Below, piece by piece: positions 24,059 through 33,358 of a stretch of 64,000 bases of DNA. The DNA is taken from NCBI RefSeq assembly GCF_918741275.1, contig NZ_CAKKNA010000007.1, positions 1 through 64,000 on the forward strand, read 5' to 3'. The DNA is from Bacillus sp. CECT 9360. Lineage in GTDB: Bacteria; Bacillota; Bacilli; Bacillales; DSM-1321. How positions within the stretch are numbered: position 1 is the stretch's first letter; every line of letters starts with the position of its first letter. Below the pieces are notes generated by a model. The model searched no databases and was not told the DNA's origin. It saw only the letters and a list, made by a program, of their open reading frames with translations. The translations under genes and the position numbers were made by a program.

Positions 24059-24339
24059 TCATTTCCGAGCAGGATGTCGTCAATGCGGTCTGTAAATACA
24101 TCGCAGACAAAAAACAAATCCAACCTCAAGAGGTTGAAGTGGAACTGATGTATGATGATGATTACGGTTTTTCAGCAGAGGTATATGTTGCCGAGAGAAA
24201 ACAGGTACTGATCACACAAAATTTAATTGAAGCCCTTCGCGGATGGCTCGACCAAGTGCTCAATATGAATCCTTATCTGGGTATTCAACTGGTCCTTGAC
24301 GATGAAGAAGGGATCGTTGCCCATATTAAGGGCAGTTAA
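24046..24339 (+). CDS. YxcD-like protein, DUF2653
   Basis: Acidic cytoplasmic protein of 97 residues, close to B. subtilis YxcD as I recall it (SEQDVVNAVCKYIADKKQI, ELMYDDDYGFSAEVYV, LVLDDEEGIVAHIK). Function unknown. The GTG start at 24046 lies 13 bases inside the end of the previous gene, so the two are translated together; the same pairing is usual in Bacillus. Confidence 0.8.
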   Translation: METLIISEQDVVNAVCKYIADKKQIQPQEVEVELMYDDDYGFSAEVYVAERKQVLITQNLIEALRGWLDQVLNMNPYLGIQLVLDDEEGIVAHIKGS

Positions 24340-24341
24340 AT

Positions 24342-24379
24342 AAAAAGGCTAACTTTCATTTAGAAAGTTAGCCTTTTTT
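24342..24379 (+). terminator. Terminator after the DUF2653 gene
   Basis: AAAAAGGCTAACTTTC and GAAAGTTAGCCTTTTT form a perfect stem with a short loop and T run. Confidence 0.9.
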
Positions 24380-24387
24380 ACTAATGA

Positions 24388-24540
24388 TATAAATGCTCCT
24401 ACCTGGAATTTGACTCAAAAGGCCGCAGCAGCAAAAATTATAGTGGCAAAATCGAAAAGAGATTAAACGAGGATCCAGATATATGAGCGGTCGATAAACA
24501 GAACATCGTACAAAGCCTCTATTATCTAACGGATATGTAG
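24388..24540 (+). pseudogene. Short remnant of an unidentified gene
   Basis: One frame reads CSYLEFDSKGRSSKNYSGK, then IEKRLNEDPDI, a TGA at 24484, and AVDKQNIVQSLYYLTDM before a TAG at 24538. There is no start codon. The amino-acid content looks like real coding sequence, and the TGA could derive from a TGG Trp codon. I do not recognise the family. Confidence 0.4.
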
Positions 24541-24583
24541 ATTATTCTATGACAGTGAGAATCCTGCAAACGTAGCAAGATTC

Positions 24584-25579
24584 TCACACATCAAACGTCT
24601 CAGCTAATAATTCGTATGATCGCAATTTAGCTTGGAAGTCATAAATATTCGTAATGATCATAAATTCGTCGGTTCTATAAATTTCTTTCAACAACAAAAG
24701 CTCCTGCTTCACCTTTTCGGGGGTGCCGATGATTGCTCTGCGCCGGTTATTCCTGATGATTTGCTTGTCTTCGTTGTTAAGAATAACCTTTTTTGCCTCA
24801 TCCACTGAGAGAATTTGGGTGTCACTGCCTTTGCCGACGTTCAACAGCCAAATGTCCTGGCTCAATGCTAATTCTTCTGCTTCCTCTTCTGTTTCCGCGC
24901 ATACAACAAAGATGCAAACGTTCATTTTCGGCTCTGAGAGCGAGATGGATGGCTGGAACTTTGTGAAATATTCTTCTGTTGCCCTTCGCCCTTCATTTGG
25001 TGAAATAAAGTGGCCATACGTAAATGCCGTTCCGTTTTCCGCGGCTAAACGGGCGCCTCGATGGGATATTCCAAGCAGCCACATTTCCGGTTTGGTATCC
25101 GAAAAAGGAGCCGCTTTTACCTCCTCATAAGGATGGCCCGCCGGCAGAGAATCGTATAAAAATCCCTGTAAATCCTTTAACTGGCGTGGAAACTCATTCA
25201 TGCTTCTTCTTATCGAATCTGTAAGTGCCAGGCGTGTTGCTGTCGCTCCTCCTGGTGAGCGGCCAATTCCGAGGTCAATGCGGCCTGGAAATAAGGCTTC
25301 CAGTGTTTTAAAGTTTTCCGCGACTTTATAGGGGCTGTATTGCGGCAGAAGAACTCCACCGGATCCAACACGGATCTTACTAGTGTGGGAGGCGATATGA
25401 GAAATCAAGATTTCAGGTGACGAGCTTGCTAAACCATTTGTATTGTGGTGTTCGGCCAGCCAGAAACGCGTATATCCAAGCTGCTCTGCCCAAGTCGCCA
25501 ATTGCAGGGTTTGCTTCAAGGCCGTGCGGGCATTTGAACCTTTTGAAATGGGTGATTGATCGAGAACACTGAGTTGCAT
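24584..25579 (-). CDS. LLM-class flavin-dependent monooxygenase (luciferase-like)
   Basis: Cytoplasmic flavin monooxygenase of 331 residues. It opens MQLSVLDQSPISKGSNA and carries RFWLAEHHN, LPQYSPYKVAENFKTLEAL, FPGRIDLGIGRSPGG and GTPEKVKQELL. These are the hallmarks of the MsnO8/YwcH branch of bacterial-luciferase-like oxidases. The substrate cannot be read. The start at 25579 follows AAAGGAG; upstream in-frame starts would add an unlikely tail. It follows the antiporter gene on the same strand but behind a terminator. Confidence 0.85.
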   Translation of the reverse strand: MQLSVLDQSPISKGSNARTALKQTLQLATWAEQLGYTRFWLAEHHNTNGLASSSPEILISHIASHTSKIRVGSGGVLLPQYSPYKVAENFKTLEALFPGRIDLGIGRSPGGATATRLALTDSIRRSMNEFPRQLKDLQGFLYDSLPAGHPYEEVKAAPFSDTKPEMWLLGISHRGARLAAENGTAFTYGHFISPNEGRRATEEYFTKFQPSISLSEPKMNVCIFVVCAETEEEAEELALSQDIWLLNVGKGSDTQILSVDEAKKVILNNEDKQIIRNNRRRAIIGTPEKVKQELLLLKEIYRTDEFMIITNIYDFQAKLRSYELLAETFDV

Positions 25580-25677
25580 GACGAAAGCTCCTTTAAGTAA
25601 TCCAATGTATGAATAGTTTACTCCTTTTTTTAAGTTTTTCAAAAGATTGGTCTTGTATGTACAATTGAAAGAGAAAA

Positions 25678-25704
25678 GGAAGCATCCGCTTAAGATGCTT
25701 CCTT
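25678..25704 (-). terminator. Terminator after the antiporter gene
   Basis: GGAAGCATC and GATGCTTCC pair; read on the minus strand the stem is followed by TTTTCTCTTT. Confidence 0.7.
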
Positions 25705-25710
25705 CTAAAA

Positions 25711-27102
25711 TCAATCCGTCCGTTTTTTCATTAAAAATGGATAGAGCAACAATCCTATTACAAACAAGCCGATACCGAGCAGGAATGTAGTCATATCAGA
25801 CGTACCTGTTTTAATCACCCATAAGGAATAGATTAGAGCAAGTATCGTCACGATCCCGTCCAGCTTTCGGGAGCCTTTGATTGTATCGTATGTTTCTCCG
25901 GTGATGACCAGCTTCAGCTGATAAATCGCAGAGACAAGATATGGAATCAGATAGGCAAGGGTGGCCACGACAATTACAAAATCGTAAGCCTCGGCTACCG
26001 TGCCTGAAATAGTAGAGAATAAGAAAATTTGTGTCATCAAATTTGTAAGTGTTAGTGAGTTTACAGGGCTGCCGTTTTTATTTGTTTTGCCAAAGAACGC
26101 AGGGAAAAGATCTGCTTTCGCGGCCTGATACGGCACTTCAGAACTTACGACAATCCAGCCGATTGTTGATCCAATCAGGGCAATGACCGCAAGAAGCGCC
26201 ATCATGTAAACTCCGCTGGTCCCCACTACAGATTCCAACGCGTCCACTAAAGGTCTCTGCGATTCTCTCAATTGTTCCTGGGGAAGGGCGCCCATTGTCA
26301 GTAACGTGATCCCTATATAGATCGTGAGTGAAATCAGGAGCCCGATAATGGTTGCTTTTTTTACATCGCTTTGGGACTTAGCCCGATTGGAGAGCATGAC
26401 CGCCGATTCAATCCCAATGAATGCCCAGAGAGTTGCGATAGCTGCGGCATTGACCTGGCTTCCTAAAGAACGAACGTGTCCTTGGGTATCGACAAAATCC
26501 TTGGCATTGCCTAAGTTCGCGGTATCAAAGATAAAAACAGTGACAACGATGAACAAGGTGAATCCTAATACTTTCGTTACGGTTGCGATTAGATTCATCT
26601 TACCGGCGCTATTAAAGCTTCTTGAAAGGATGGCTTGAATTCCCCACAGCATAATCGAACAGATAAGAAATGTAGTAAGTTTTCCTGTATCTAATGTAAA
26701 AGATCCGATGTTCATTACTGGTTTCGTGCTAATCATAATGGGAAAGAAGGTGGACAGATAGCCGGCAAATGTAATAATCACTGAGGCAGTTGCTGCCCAG
26801 TTTGCCGCCCAATATCCCCATGCCATGCTGTATCCGGCAACTCGTCCGGTTTTAGGTGATGAAAACATCGCCTGCGCGTAGCTCTGCGGCCCCGCCTTTA
26901 AATCGGGCTTGCGGACGGCCAAGTTTCCAAAGACTAAAGCAATCATAAATACCCCGAACCCCGTAATGATCCACGCGAGCGTCGAGCCTAGCGGACTTGA
27001 TTTTAATGCCATATTTGCCGGCAGCATGAAAATACCGCCGCCGACCATATTTCCAATAACGAAGGTTGTTAAGATCCACAATCCCCATTTTTTATTATTC
27101 AT
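25711..27102 (-). CDS. Amino acid antiporter/permease, APC family (arginine/ornithine type)
   Basis: Membrane carrier of 463 residues with about 12 helices. The N-terminal GNMVGGGIFMLPANMA is the APC substrate-binding motif on TM1, and LKAGPQSYAQAMF, WGYWAANWAATAS and ALWAFIGIESAVMLSNRAKS are typical of the basic amino acid/polyamine antiporter branch (ArcD, YvsH). Exact substrate is inferred. Only a moderate ribosome site (AAAGGTAG) precedes the ATG. No arginine deiminase genes are nearby. Confidence 0.82.
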   Translation of the reverse strand: MNNKKWGLWILTTFVIGNMVGGGIFMLPANMALKSSPLGSTLAWIITGFGVFMIALVFGNLAVRKPDLKAGPQSYAQAMFSSPKTGRVAGYSMAWGYWAANWAATASVIITFAGYLSTFFPIMISTKPVMNIGSFTLDTGKLTTFLICSIMLWGIQAILSRSFNSAGKMNLIATVTKVLGFTLFIVVTVFIFDTANLGNAKDFVDTQGHVRSLGSQVNAAAIATLWAFIGIESAVMLSNRAKSQSDVKKATIIGLLISLTIYIGITLLTMGALPQEQLRESQRPLVDALESVVGTSGVYMMALLAVIALIGSTIGWIVVSSEVPYQAAKADLFPAFFGKTNKNGSPVNSLTLTNLMTQIFLFSTISGTVAEAYDFVIVVATLAYLIPYLVSAIYQLKLVITGETYDTIKGSRKLDGIVTILALIYSLWVIKTGTSDMTTFLLGIGLFVIGLLLYPFLMKKRTD

Positions 27103-27632
27103 TTAATTATCTACCTTTCTATATCGTTGGTAAAATTCATTATTGTAGAGTGCGTCAAACTAGTTAAGACGCGGCAGTATTTGAAATATCAGTAATATGA
27201 TAAAGGGAAAAATTTATTCTACAGGTAATGGTATAAGCATGAAAAAAATGTGTGATACAGGTCCATAACTTCTTATCCCTTAATTCATACATTCCTACCT
27301 CTTAAATTACTATGCTAGTATATAATAATATTTTAGTTTGGTAAAGTAATAAAGTAAAAATTATGATTTACCCTTTATTCATAAATCAGATTTTCTAAGT
27401 AAAAGCATGAGTATGGGAAAGGGGCTGTGTTCATATTTTTTCTTAAATAAGATTAGAGAGAGAAAAGTAATAAATACATTGATGATTACCATAAATTGGA
27501 TCGATTGGAATATCGCTATTTATAAGGCTTTCCCTCTATATACCTATATTTCAACAAAATAGGAATTGTAAATGGTTATTTTATAATTTATAATTTTAAG
27601 AAAATATTAACTTTTCAAAATAGGAGGTCAAC
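27103..27632. other. 530-bp intergenic region between divergent genes
   Basis: No gene is seen. It is AT-rich and must hold the divergent promoters of the antiporter and the dpp operon. The only site I can support is the CodY-like box at 27592. A short inverted repeat (GCGTC, 11 bases, GACGC near 27153) is too weak to call. Confidence 0.5.
27592..27606 (+). promoter_or_regulatory. CodY box before dppA
   Basis: AATTTTAAGAAAATA differs at two positions from the CodY consensus AATTTTCWGAAAATT and ends 26 bases before the dppA start. The dpp operon of B. subtilis is a classic CodY target, which supports the call. Confidence 0.6.
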
Positions 27633-28457
27633 ATGAAGTTATATATCTCTGCAGATATGGAGGGCATCACAGGACTCGTTGACCATACGCATGTAGACTC
27701 GGGGAAACACAATTATGAACGAGGGCGTATCATTATGACAGATGAAGTCAATCACGTTATTACCTCCGCCATTGATGAGGGGTGCAGGGAAGTAATAGTG
27801 AATGACAGCCACTCCAAGATGAATAACCTGTTAATTGAGAGGCTTCATCCGGAAACCCAGTTGATTACAGGAGATGTGAAACCTTTCTCAATGGTTCAGG
27901 GCCTTGATGAATCTTTTACAGGAGCTATGTTTGTCGGGTACCATGCACGAGCCGCTTTAAAAGGTGTTATGTCCCACTCGATGATTTTCGGTGTTCGCAA
28001 TATGTACATAAATGATGTTGCAGTAGGGGAACTCGGTTTTAATGCTTATGTTGCAGGTTATTATGATGTTCCCTTGTTAATGGTTGCGGGTGATGATCGT
28101 GCTGCTAACGAAGCAGAACAGCTTATTCCCAATATAACGACTGCCATTGTGAAGGAATCCCTCTCGAGGTCAGCAGCTAAATCCTTAACTCCTGCAAAAG
28201 CAGGACAATTGCTTAGGAAACAAACTGCTATCGCTCTTGAAAATAAAAATAATGTGAAGCCACTCACACCGCCTGATCGTCCAATGCTCGGAATAGAGTT
28301 TACGAACTATGGCGAGGCGGAGTGGGCAAATTTGATGCCGGGAACGGAGATGATGCCTAACTCAACGATCGTTCAGTTTCAGGCTAAGGATATTTTAGAA
28401 GCATACCAGGCAATGCTCGTTATGACAGAGCTTGCCATGAGAACTACATTCTGTTAG
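27633..28457 (+). CDS. dppA: D-aminopeptidase DppA (M55 family)
   Basis: Zinc D-aminopeptidase of 274 residues that removes N-terminal D-amino acids such as D-Ala from D-Ala-D-Ala released by murein turnover. All metal ligands of the B. subtilis enzyme are at the same numbers: D8 and E10 (ISADMEG), H60 (NDSH), H104 (GYHAR) and E133. The family forms a decameric ring. Good AGGAGG site. First gene of dppABCDE-ykfBCD; dppB follows after 11 bases. Confidence 0.95.
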   Translation: MKLYISADMEGITGLVDHTHVDSGKHNYERGRIIMTDEVNHVITSAIDEGCREVIVNDSHSKMNNLLIERLHPETQLITGDVKPFSMVQGLDESFTGAMFVGYHARAALKGVMSHSMIFGVRNMYINDVAVGELGFNAYVAGYYDVPLLMVAGDDRAANEAEQLIPNITTAIVKESLSRSAAKSLTPAKAGQLLRKQTAIALENKNNVKPLTPPDRPMLGIEFTNYGEAEWANLMPGTEMMPNSTIVQFQAKDILEAYQAMLVMTELAMRTTFC

Positions 28458-28468
28458 GGAGTGCGGAT

Positions 28469-29401
28469 ATGAATACATACATTATCAAACGTCTCGCGGC
28501 CATGCTTGTTACATTATGGCTTATCGTTACCCTCACCTTTTTCCTGATGCATTCCATCCCTGGCTCACCTTTTAACGAAGAGAGAACGACGAGTGAAGCC
28601 GTCCAAAAGAATCTGGAAGCCTTTTATCATTTGGATGAACCCCTTTTGGTTCAATATGGAAGCTATTTAAAGTCACTGCTTACCCTGGATTTTGGACCGT
28701 CAATCAAAAATTCTTCCCAAACGGTCAACGATATGCTCGGAAGGGGTTTCCCGATTTCCTTTGAATTAGGGATGTGGACATTAATTGTTGCGATTATCTC
28801 CGGCATTACTCTTGGAGTAATAGCCGCACTCCGCCACAACGGAATTGTTGATTATATTGCGATGGCGATTGCCGTTATCGGAATATCAATTCCTAACTTT
28901 GTTATGGCGACTTTACTGATTCAGCAATTAGCGGTTAAATGGTCTATTTTTCCGGTTGCAACCTGGTCAAGCCCCATGCATATGGTTTTACCGACTTTAG
29001 CACTAGCAACCGGGCCGATGGCAATTATCGCTCGTCTTACTAGGGCAAGCATGCTTGAAGTTTTGACACAGGACTACATAAGGACAGCAAAGGCGAAAGG
29101 ATTATCGCCATTTAAAATTGTTGTGAAACATGCGCTAAGAAACGCCCTTTTGCCGGTCGTTACGGTGTTGGGAACTTTAGCAGCGAGCATATTGACAGGA
29201 ACCTTTGTCATTGAAAAGATATTCGCGATTCCCGGGATGGGGAAGTACTTCGTCGACAGCATCTCCAATCGCGATTACCCGGTGATCATGGGTACGACTG
29301 TGTTCTACAGTTCAATTCTAATTATCATGCTTTTCCTAGTTGATCTAGCATACGGAATATTAGATCCGAGAATCAAACTGCATAAGAAGGAGGGAAAATA
29401 G
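28469..29401 (+). CDS. dppB: Dipeptide ABC transporter permease DppB
   Basis: Inner-membrane permease of 310 residues with six helices. The binding-protein-dependent transport signature region is present (RTAKAKGLSPFKIVVKHALR), as are the opening IIKRLAAMLVTLWLIVTLTF and the GIPGMGKYF segment usual for DppB/OppB. Its stop TAG shares a base with the GTG start of dppC. Confidence 0.93.
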   Translation: MNTYIIKRLAAMLVTLWLIVTLTFFLMHSIPGSPFNEERTTSEAVQKNLEAFYHLDEPLLVQYGSYLKSLLTLDFGPSIKNSSQTVNDMLGRGFPISFELGMWTLIVAIISGITLGVIAALRHNGIVDYIAMAIAVIGISIPNFVMATLLIQQLAVKWSIFPVATWSSPMHMVLPTLALATGPMAIIARLTRASMLEVLTQDYIRTAKAKGLSPFKIVVKHALRNALLPVVTVLGTLAASILTGTFVIEKIFAIPGMGKYFVDSISNRDYPVIMGTTVFYSSILIIMLFLVDLAYGILDPRIKLHKKEGK

Positions 29402-30351
29402 TGGAGCTTCGCAAACAGCATGAATCAAATATTTCATCAGACGTCCCTGATGAATGGTTTGTACCTAAGCCTAAGAACAGTAAAGAAGCAGAAGCTGTTG
29501 TTAGGCCAAGTCTCTCGTACTGGCAGGATTCGTGGCGACGCCTTTTGAAGAATAAACTGGCAATCGGAGGGTTGGTTTTTCTAGTCTTAATCGTGTTTAT
29601 GGCCATTTTCGGGCCGCTAATTTCACCACATTCCCTCGATCAGGAGCTGACAAAGCAGAACTTGCCACCTTCCAGTGAATACTGGTTCGGTACGGATGAT
29701 CTGGGCCGCGATGTGTTTACGAGAACGTGGCATGGCGCAAGGATTTCCTTATTTGTCGGTACGGCTGCGGCGTTAATTGACTTCATCATCGGGGTTATAT
29801 ACGGTGGCATCGCAGGTTACAAGGGCGGCAGGGCAGATAATATTATGATGAGGATTGTTGAAGTGCTGTACGGACTGCCTTATCTGCTTGTTGTTATTTT
29901 ATTGATGGTAGCAATGGGACCGGGCTTATCTACAATTATTGTTGCCTTATCTGTTACAGGCTGGATTGGAATGGCACGGATTGTCAGGGGCCAGGTTTTG
30001 CAAATTAAAAACTATGAATTTGTGCTTGCTTCAAAAACATTCGGGACAAAAACAGGACGCATTCTTAGAAAGAACCTGTTGCCTAACACAATGGGACCGA
30101 TCATTGTCCAAATGACTCTGACCGTTCCTACGGCGATATTTGCTGAAGCATTTTTAAGTTTCTTAGGATTAGGCATTCAGCCTCCGCATACAAGCTGGGG
30201 AATGATGGCCAATGATGGTTTGTCTACGATTCTATCAGGGCATTGGTGGCGTCTATTCTTCCCTGCGTTTTTCATTTCGGCAACGATGTTTGCCTTTAAC
30301 GTTTTGGGAGATGGCTTGCAGGATGCTCTTGATCCAAAGCTGAGGAGGTAA
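29401..30351 (+). CDS. dppC: Dipeptide ABC transporter permease DppC
   Basis: Second permease subunit, 316 residues, six helices behind a long soluble N-terminus of about 50 residues. FGTDDLGRDVFTRTWHGARISL is the DppC/OppC hallmark, and ASKTFGTKTGRILRKNLLPN is the ATPase-contact loop. The GTG start overlaps the dppB stop by one base and has GGAGGG upstream. Confidence 0.93.
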   Translation: MELRKQHESNISSDVPDEWFVPKPKNSKEAEAVVRPSLSYWQDSWRRLLKNKLAIGGLVFLVLIVFMAIFGPLISPHSLDQELTKQNLPPSSEYWFGTDDLGRDVFTRTWHGARISLFVGTAAALIDFIIGVIYGGIAGYKGGRADNIMMRIVEVLYGLPYLLVVILLMVAMGPGLSTIIVALSVTGWIGMARIVRGQVLQIKNYEFVLASKTFGTKTGRILRKNLLPNTMGPIIVQMTLTVPTAIFAEAFLSFLGLGIQPPHTSWGMMANDGLSTILSGHWWRLFFPAFFISATMFAFNVLGDGLQDALDPKLRR

Positions 30352-30356
30352 TCATC

Positions 30357-31352
30357 ATGGAAAAAATACTTGAAGTAAATGACCTTCATGTTTCATTTGC
30401 TACTTATGGGGGAGAAGTACAAGCAGTCCGCGGGGTTAGCTTTGAATTGTACAAAGGGGAAACCTTGGCGATTGTTGGTGAATCAGGCTGCGGAAAAAGT
30501 GTGACCACTCAGAGCATCATGGGACTTGTTCCTAATCCCCCAGGCAAAATTACTGGAGGCGAAATCCTTTTTAAAGGTAAAGACTTAACTCAATTAAAAG
30601 AATCTGAGCTTCGCAAACTCCGCGGTGCTGATATATCAATGATCTTCCAGGATCCGATGACTGCATTGAATCCTACTCTTACGGTTGGCGAACAGATTAT
30701 GGAAGGTATTATGCAGCATGAAAAAATATCACGGGCTGAAGCAAAGCAAAAGACGATTGATATGCTTCATTTAGTAGGCATTCCGGCACCGGAATCACGC
30801 CTGAAGCAATACCCGCATCAATTTAGCGGCGGAATGCGCCAGAGAATTGTGATTGCAATGGCTCTTGTATGTGAGCCTGAGGTCTTAATTGCTGATGAAC
30901 CGACAACTGCACTTGATGTAACGATTCAAGCTCAAATACTGGAGTTATTCAAGGATATCCAGCAAAAAACTGGAGTTTCGATTATTCTGATCACCCATGA
31001 CTTGGGTGTTGTAGCCAAGGTAGCTGACCGTGTTGCGGTCATGTATGCCGGTAAAATCGTCGAGGCTGGAAATAGGAGGGATATTTTTTATAATCAACAA
31101 CATCCCTATACAAAAGGATTACTGAATTCCGTACCACGCCTTGATATGGAGGATGCAGAGCTGATGCCGATTAACGGTTCACCTCCTGACTTATTTTCGC
31201 CACCGGCAGGCTGTCCTTTCGCTGCCCGTTGTGAGTATGCAATGGAAGTATGCGACCGTATTTATCCGAATAAGACATATGTGGACAATGAGCATAACGT
31301 CGATTGCTGGCTGCAAGATGAAAGGGCAAAAACACTTCTGGCAGTAAAGTAG
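30357..31352 (+). CDS. dppD: Dipeptide ABC transporter ATP-binding protein DppD
   Basis: Cytoplasmic ATPase of 331 residues. Walker A is GESGCGKS, the signature FSGGMRQR, Walker [13 protein letters not shown] and the switch His is in LITHDLG. The C-terminal oligopeptide-transporter extension carries Cys residues ([15 protein letters not shown]) that in the family bind a [4Fe-4S]-like cluster. Good AGGAGG site. The spacer to dppE contains a hairpin (GTCCGTAGTCC/GGATTATGGAC, 31394-31425) without a T run, perhaps an mRNA-stabilising element for the more abundant binding protein. Confidence 0.93.
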   Translation: MEKILEVNDLHVSFATYGGEVQAVRGVSFELYKGETLAIVGESGCGKSVTTQSIMGLVPNPPGKITGGEILFKGKDLTQLKESELRKLRGADISMIFQDPMTALNPTLTVGEQIMEGIMQHEKISRAEAKQKTIDMLHLVGIPAPESRLKQYPHQFSGGMRQRIVIAMALVCEPEVLIADEPTTALDVTIQAQILELFKDIQQKTGVSIILITHDLGVVAKVADRVAVMYAGKIVEAGNRRDIFYNQQHPYTKGLLNSVPRLDMEDAELMPINGSPPDLFSPPAGCPFAARCEYAMEVCDRIYPNKTYVDNEHNVDCWLQDERAKTLLAVK

Positions 31353-31458
31353 GAATGTAATGATAAAGGGGTTAGCGATAACGGGTATAACTTGTCCGTA
31401 GTCCAACTGAAGCGGATTATGGACAGTTTAATACATAGATAAAATGAGGGGGAAGAAA

Positions 31459-33078
31459 ATGAAAAAGCTAGTTACATTGTTAATGTTTTCAATCGTTGTA
31501 TTAGTTTTGGCAGCCTGTACGGCAAGCAACGAAGCAGGCAGTGAAAAGGATAGTGGCGGTGAAGGGAAAAAAGAAAAGGTATTACATTTGAAGAATAATA
31601 CCGAACCTACTTCATTGGACCCTTCCATCGGATTTGATGCTGTTTCATGGGATCCTTTGAATAATATCATGGAAGGCTTGACACGCTTAAGCAAAGATCA
31701 TGAACCCGAAGCCGCTACCGCGGAAAAATGGGAAGTATCAGAGGATGAGAAAACTTATACATTTTTCATTCGCAAAGATGCAAAGTGGTCCAATGGAGAT
31801 GACTTAACGGCCAATGATTTTGTTTATGCATGGAAACGCTTGTTGGATCCTAACACCGGGTCTTCTGCTTCATTCCTCGGATATTTTATCGAAGGCGGGG
31901 AAGCATTTAATTCAGGCAAAGGCAAAGCTGAGGATGTAAAGATTAAAGCTGTTGATGAGAAAACGTTTGAAGTAACTTTAACTAGTCCACAGGAGTATTT
32001 CCTAAGCGTAATTGCCAACCCGGCTTTCTTCCCGATTAATGAGAAGGTTGCAACGGAAAATCCGAAATGGTTTGCCGAGGCTGTGTCTTTTGTTGGAAAC
32101 GGTCCATTTACATTGGCAGAGTGGGCGCATGATGATCACATTATGATGGAAAAAAGCGATACGTATTGGGATGCTAAAAGCGTGAAACTCGATAAAGTTC
32201 ACTGGGCAATCATCGATGATACAAATACACAATATCAAATGTTCGAAAAAGGCGACCTTGATGTTTCTGATGTCCCTGCAGACATGAGTGAGCAACTTTT
32301 CAAAGAAGATAAAGTTTTGGTGGAAGATCAGGCCGGTCAATACTTCTATCGATTAAATGTTAACAAAGAACCTTTCCAAAATGCGAATATCCGTAAAGCA
32401 TTCGCCATGGCGACAGATCAAAAGGAAATGGTTGATTATGTAACGAAAAGACAACAAAAACCGGCATATGGTTTTGTTTCATACGGATTTAAAGATCCAT
32501 CCGGAAAAGACTTCCGTGAAGCAAGCGGCGACCTAATTAAAACAGATGTAGAACAAGCGAAAGAATTACTGAAAAAAGGTATGGAAGAGGAAGGCTATAA
32601 AGAACTTCCGGAAGTAACCTTAACATACAGCACGGATGATGTTCATAAAAAAATGGCAGAAGCCATGCAACAAATGTTCAAAAAGAACTTAGATGTAGAT
32701 GTTAAATTGGCAAACATGGAAGCAAACGCGTTTGCTACAGAACAAAAAGCGTTGAAGTTCCAATTTTCCCGCAGTTCGTTCCTTGCAGACTATGCGGACC
32801 CGATCAACTTCCTGGAAAATTTCCAAACTGGCCACTCTATGAATCGTACAGGCTGGAGCAATGCGAAATATGATCAGTTGATTAAAGAGGCAAAAATTGA
32901 CGCGAATGAAGAAAAACGCTTTGAAAAGATGTATGAAGCCGAAAAGATTTTGTTCGAGGAAACGCCAATCATTCCGATTCATTTTTACAACCACGTTCAG
33001 TTGCAAAATGATGATGTGAGCGGAATTGTCCGTCACCCGGTTGGTTATATCGAATTGAAGTGGGCGGATAAGAAATAA
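31459..33078 (+). CDS. dppE: Dipeptide-binding lipoprotein DppE
   Basis: Extracellular substrate-binding protein of the SBP_bac_5 family, 539 residues. The lipobox is LAAC near residue 19, followed by a Glu/Ser/Gly/Lys-rich linker. EPTSLDPSIGFD, EDEKTYTFFIRKDAKWSNGD and ADYADPINFLENF are typical DppE/OppA landmarks. I chose ATG 31459 (GAGGGGGAAG before it) over ATG 31444. It feeds the DppBCD complex. Confidence 0.93.
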   Translation: MKKLVTLLMFSIVVLVLAACTASNEAGSEKDSGGEGKKEKVLHLKNNTEPTSLDPSIGFDAVSWDPLNNIMEGLTRLSKDHEPEAATAEKWEVSEDEKTYTFFIRKDAKWSNGDDLTANDFVYAWKRLLDPNTGSSASFLGYFIEGGEAFNSGKGKAEDVKIKAVDEKTFEVTLTSPQEYFLSVIANPAFFPINEKVATENPKWFAEAVSFVGNGPFTLAEWAHDDHIMMEKSDTYWDAKSVKLDKVHWAIIDDTNTQYQMFEKGDLDVSDVPADMSEQLFKEDKVLVEDQAGQYFYRLNVNKEPFQNANIRKAFAMATDQKEMVDYVTKRQQKPAYGFVSYGFKDPSGKDFREASGDLIKTDVEQAKELLKKGMEEEGYKELPEVTLTYSTDDVHKKMAEAMQQMFKKNLDVDVKLANMEANAFATEQKALKFQFSRSSFLADYADPINFLENFQTGHSMNRTGWSNAKYDQLIKEAKIDANEEKRFEKMYEAEKILFEETPIIPIHFYNHVQLQNDDVSGIVRHPVGYIELKWADKK

Positions 33079-33206
33079 CTCATCTTATACCATTCCCTCG
33101 ATTAAGTTTTACAGCATGGGTTTTCTTTGGGTGTTCGACTCCAAAGTTGTTTAGAGGGAAGTCGTAAACCTTTATGTTCATTTGAGTTTTTTAAAAACTA
33201 GAGAAG

Positions 33207-33233
33207 GGGGTGTTCGTTTGAACATCCCTTTTT
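33207..33233 (+). terminator. Intra-operon terminator between dppE and ykfB
   Basis: GGGTGTTC and GAACATCCC pair with one wobble around GTTT, followed by T5. It probably attenuates transcription into the ykf genes. The 280-base gap otherwise holds nothing I can identify. Confidence 0.7.
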
Positions 33234-33358
33234 GACTAGAAGCATATAGTGATAACAAGTTATAAAGGAATACTATTAATCTGAAAATTAAGCTCTTAGA
33301 GGCGTCGGTACATTGTTTCGCCAATTTGGGCATACATAAAGATAAAGGATGAGAAGGA

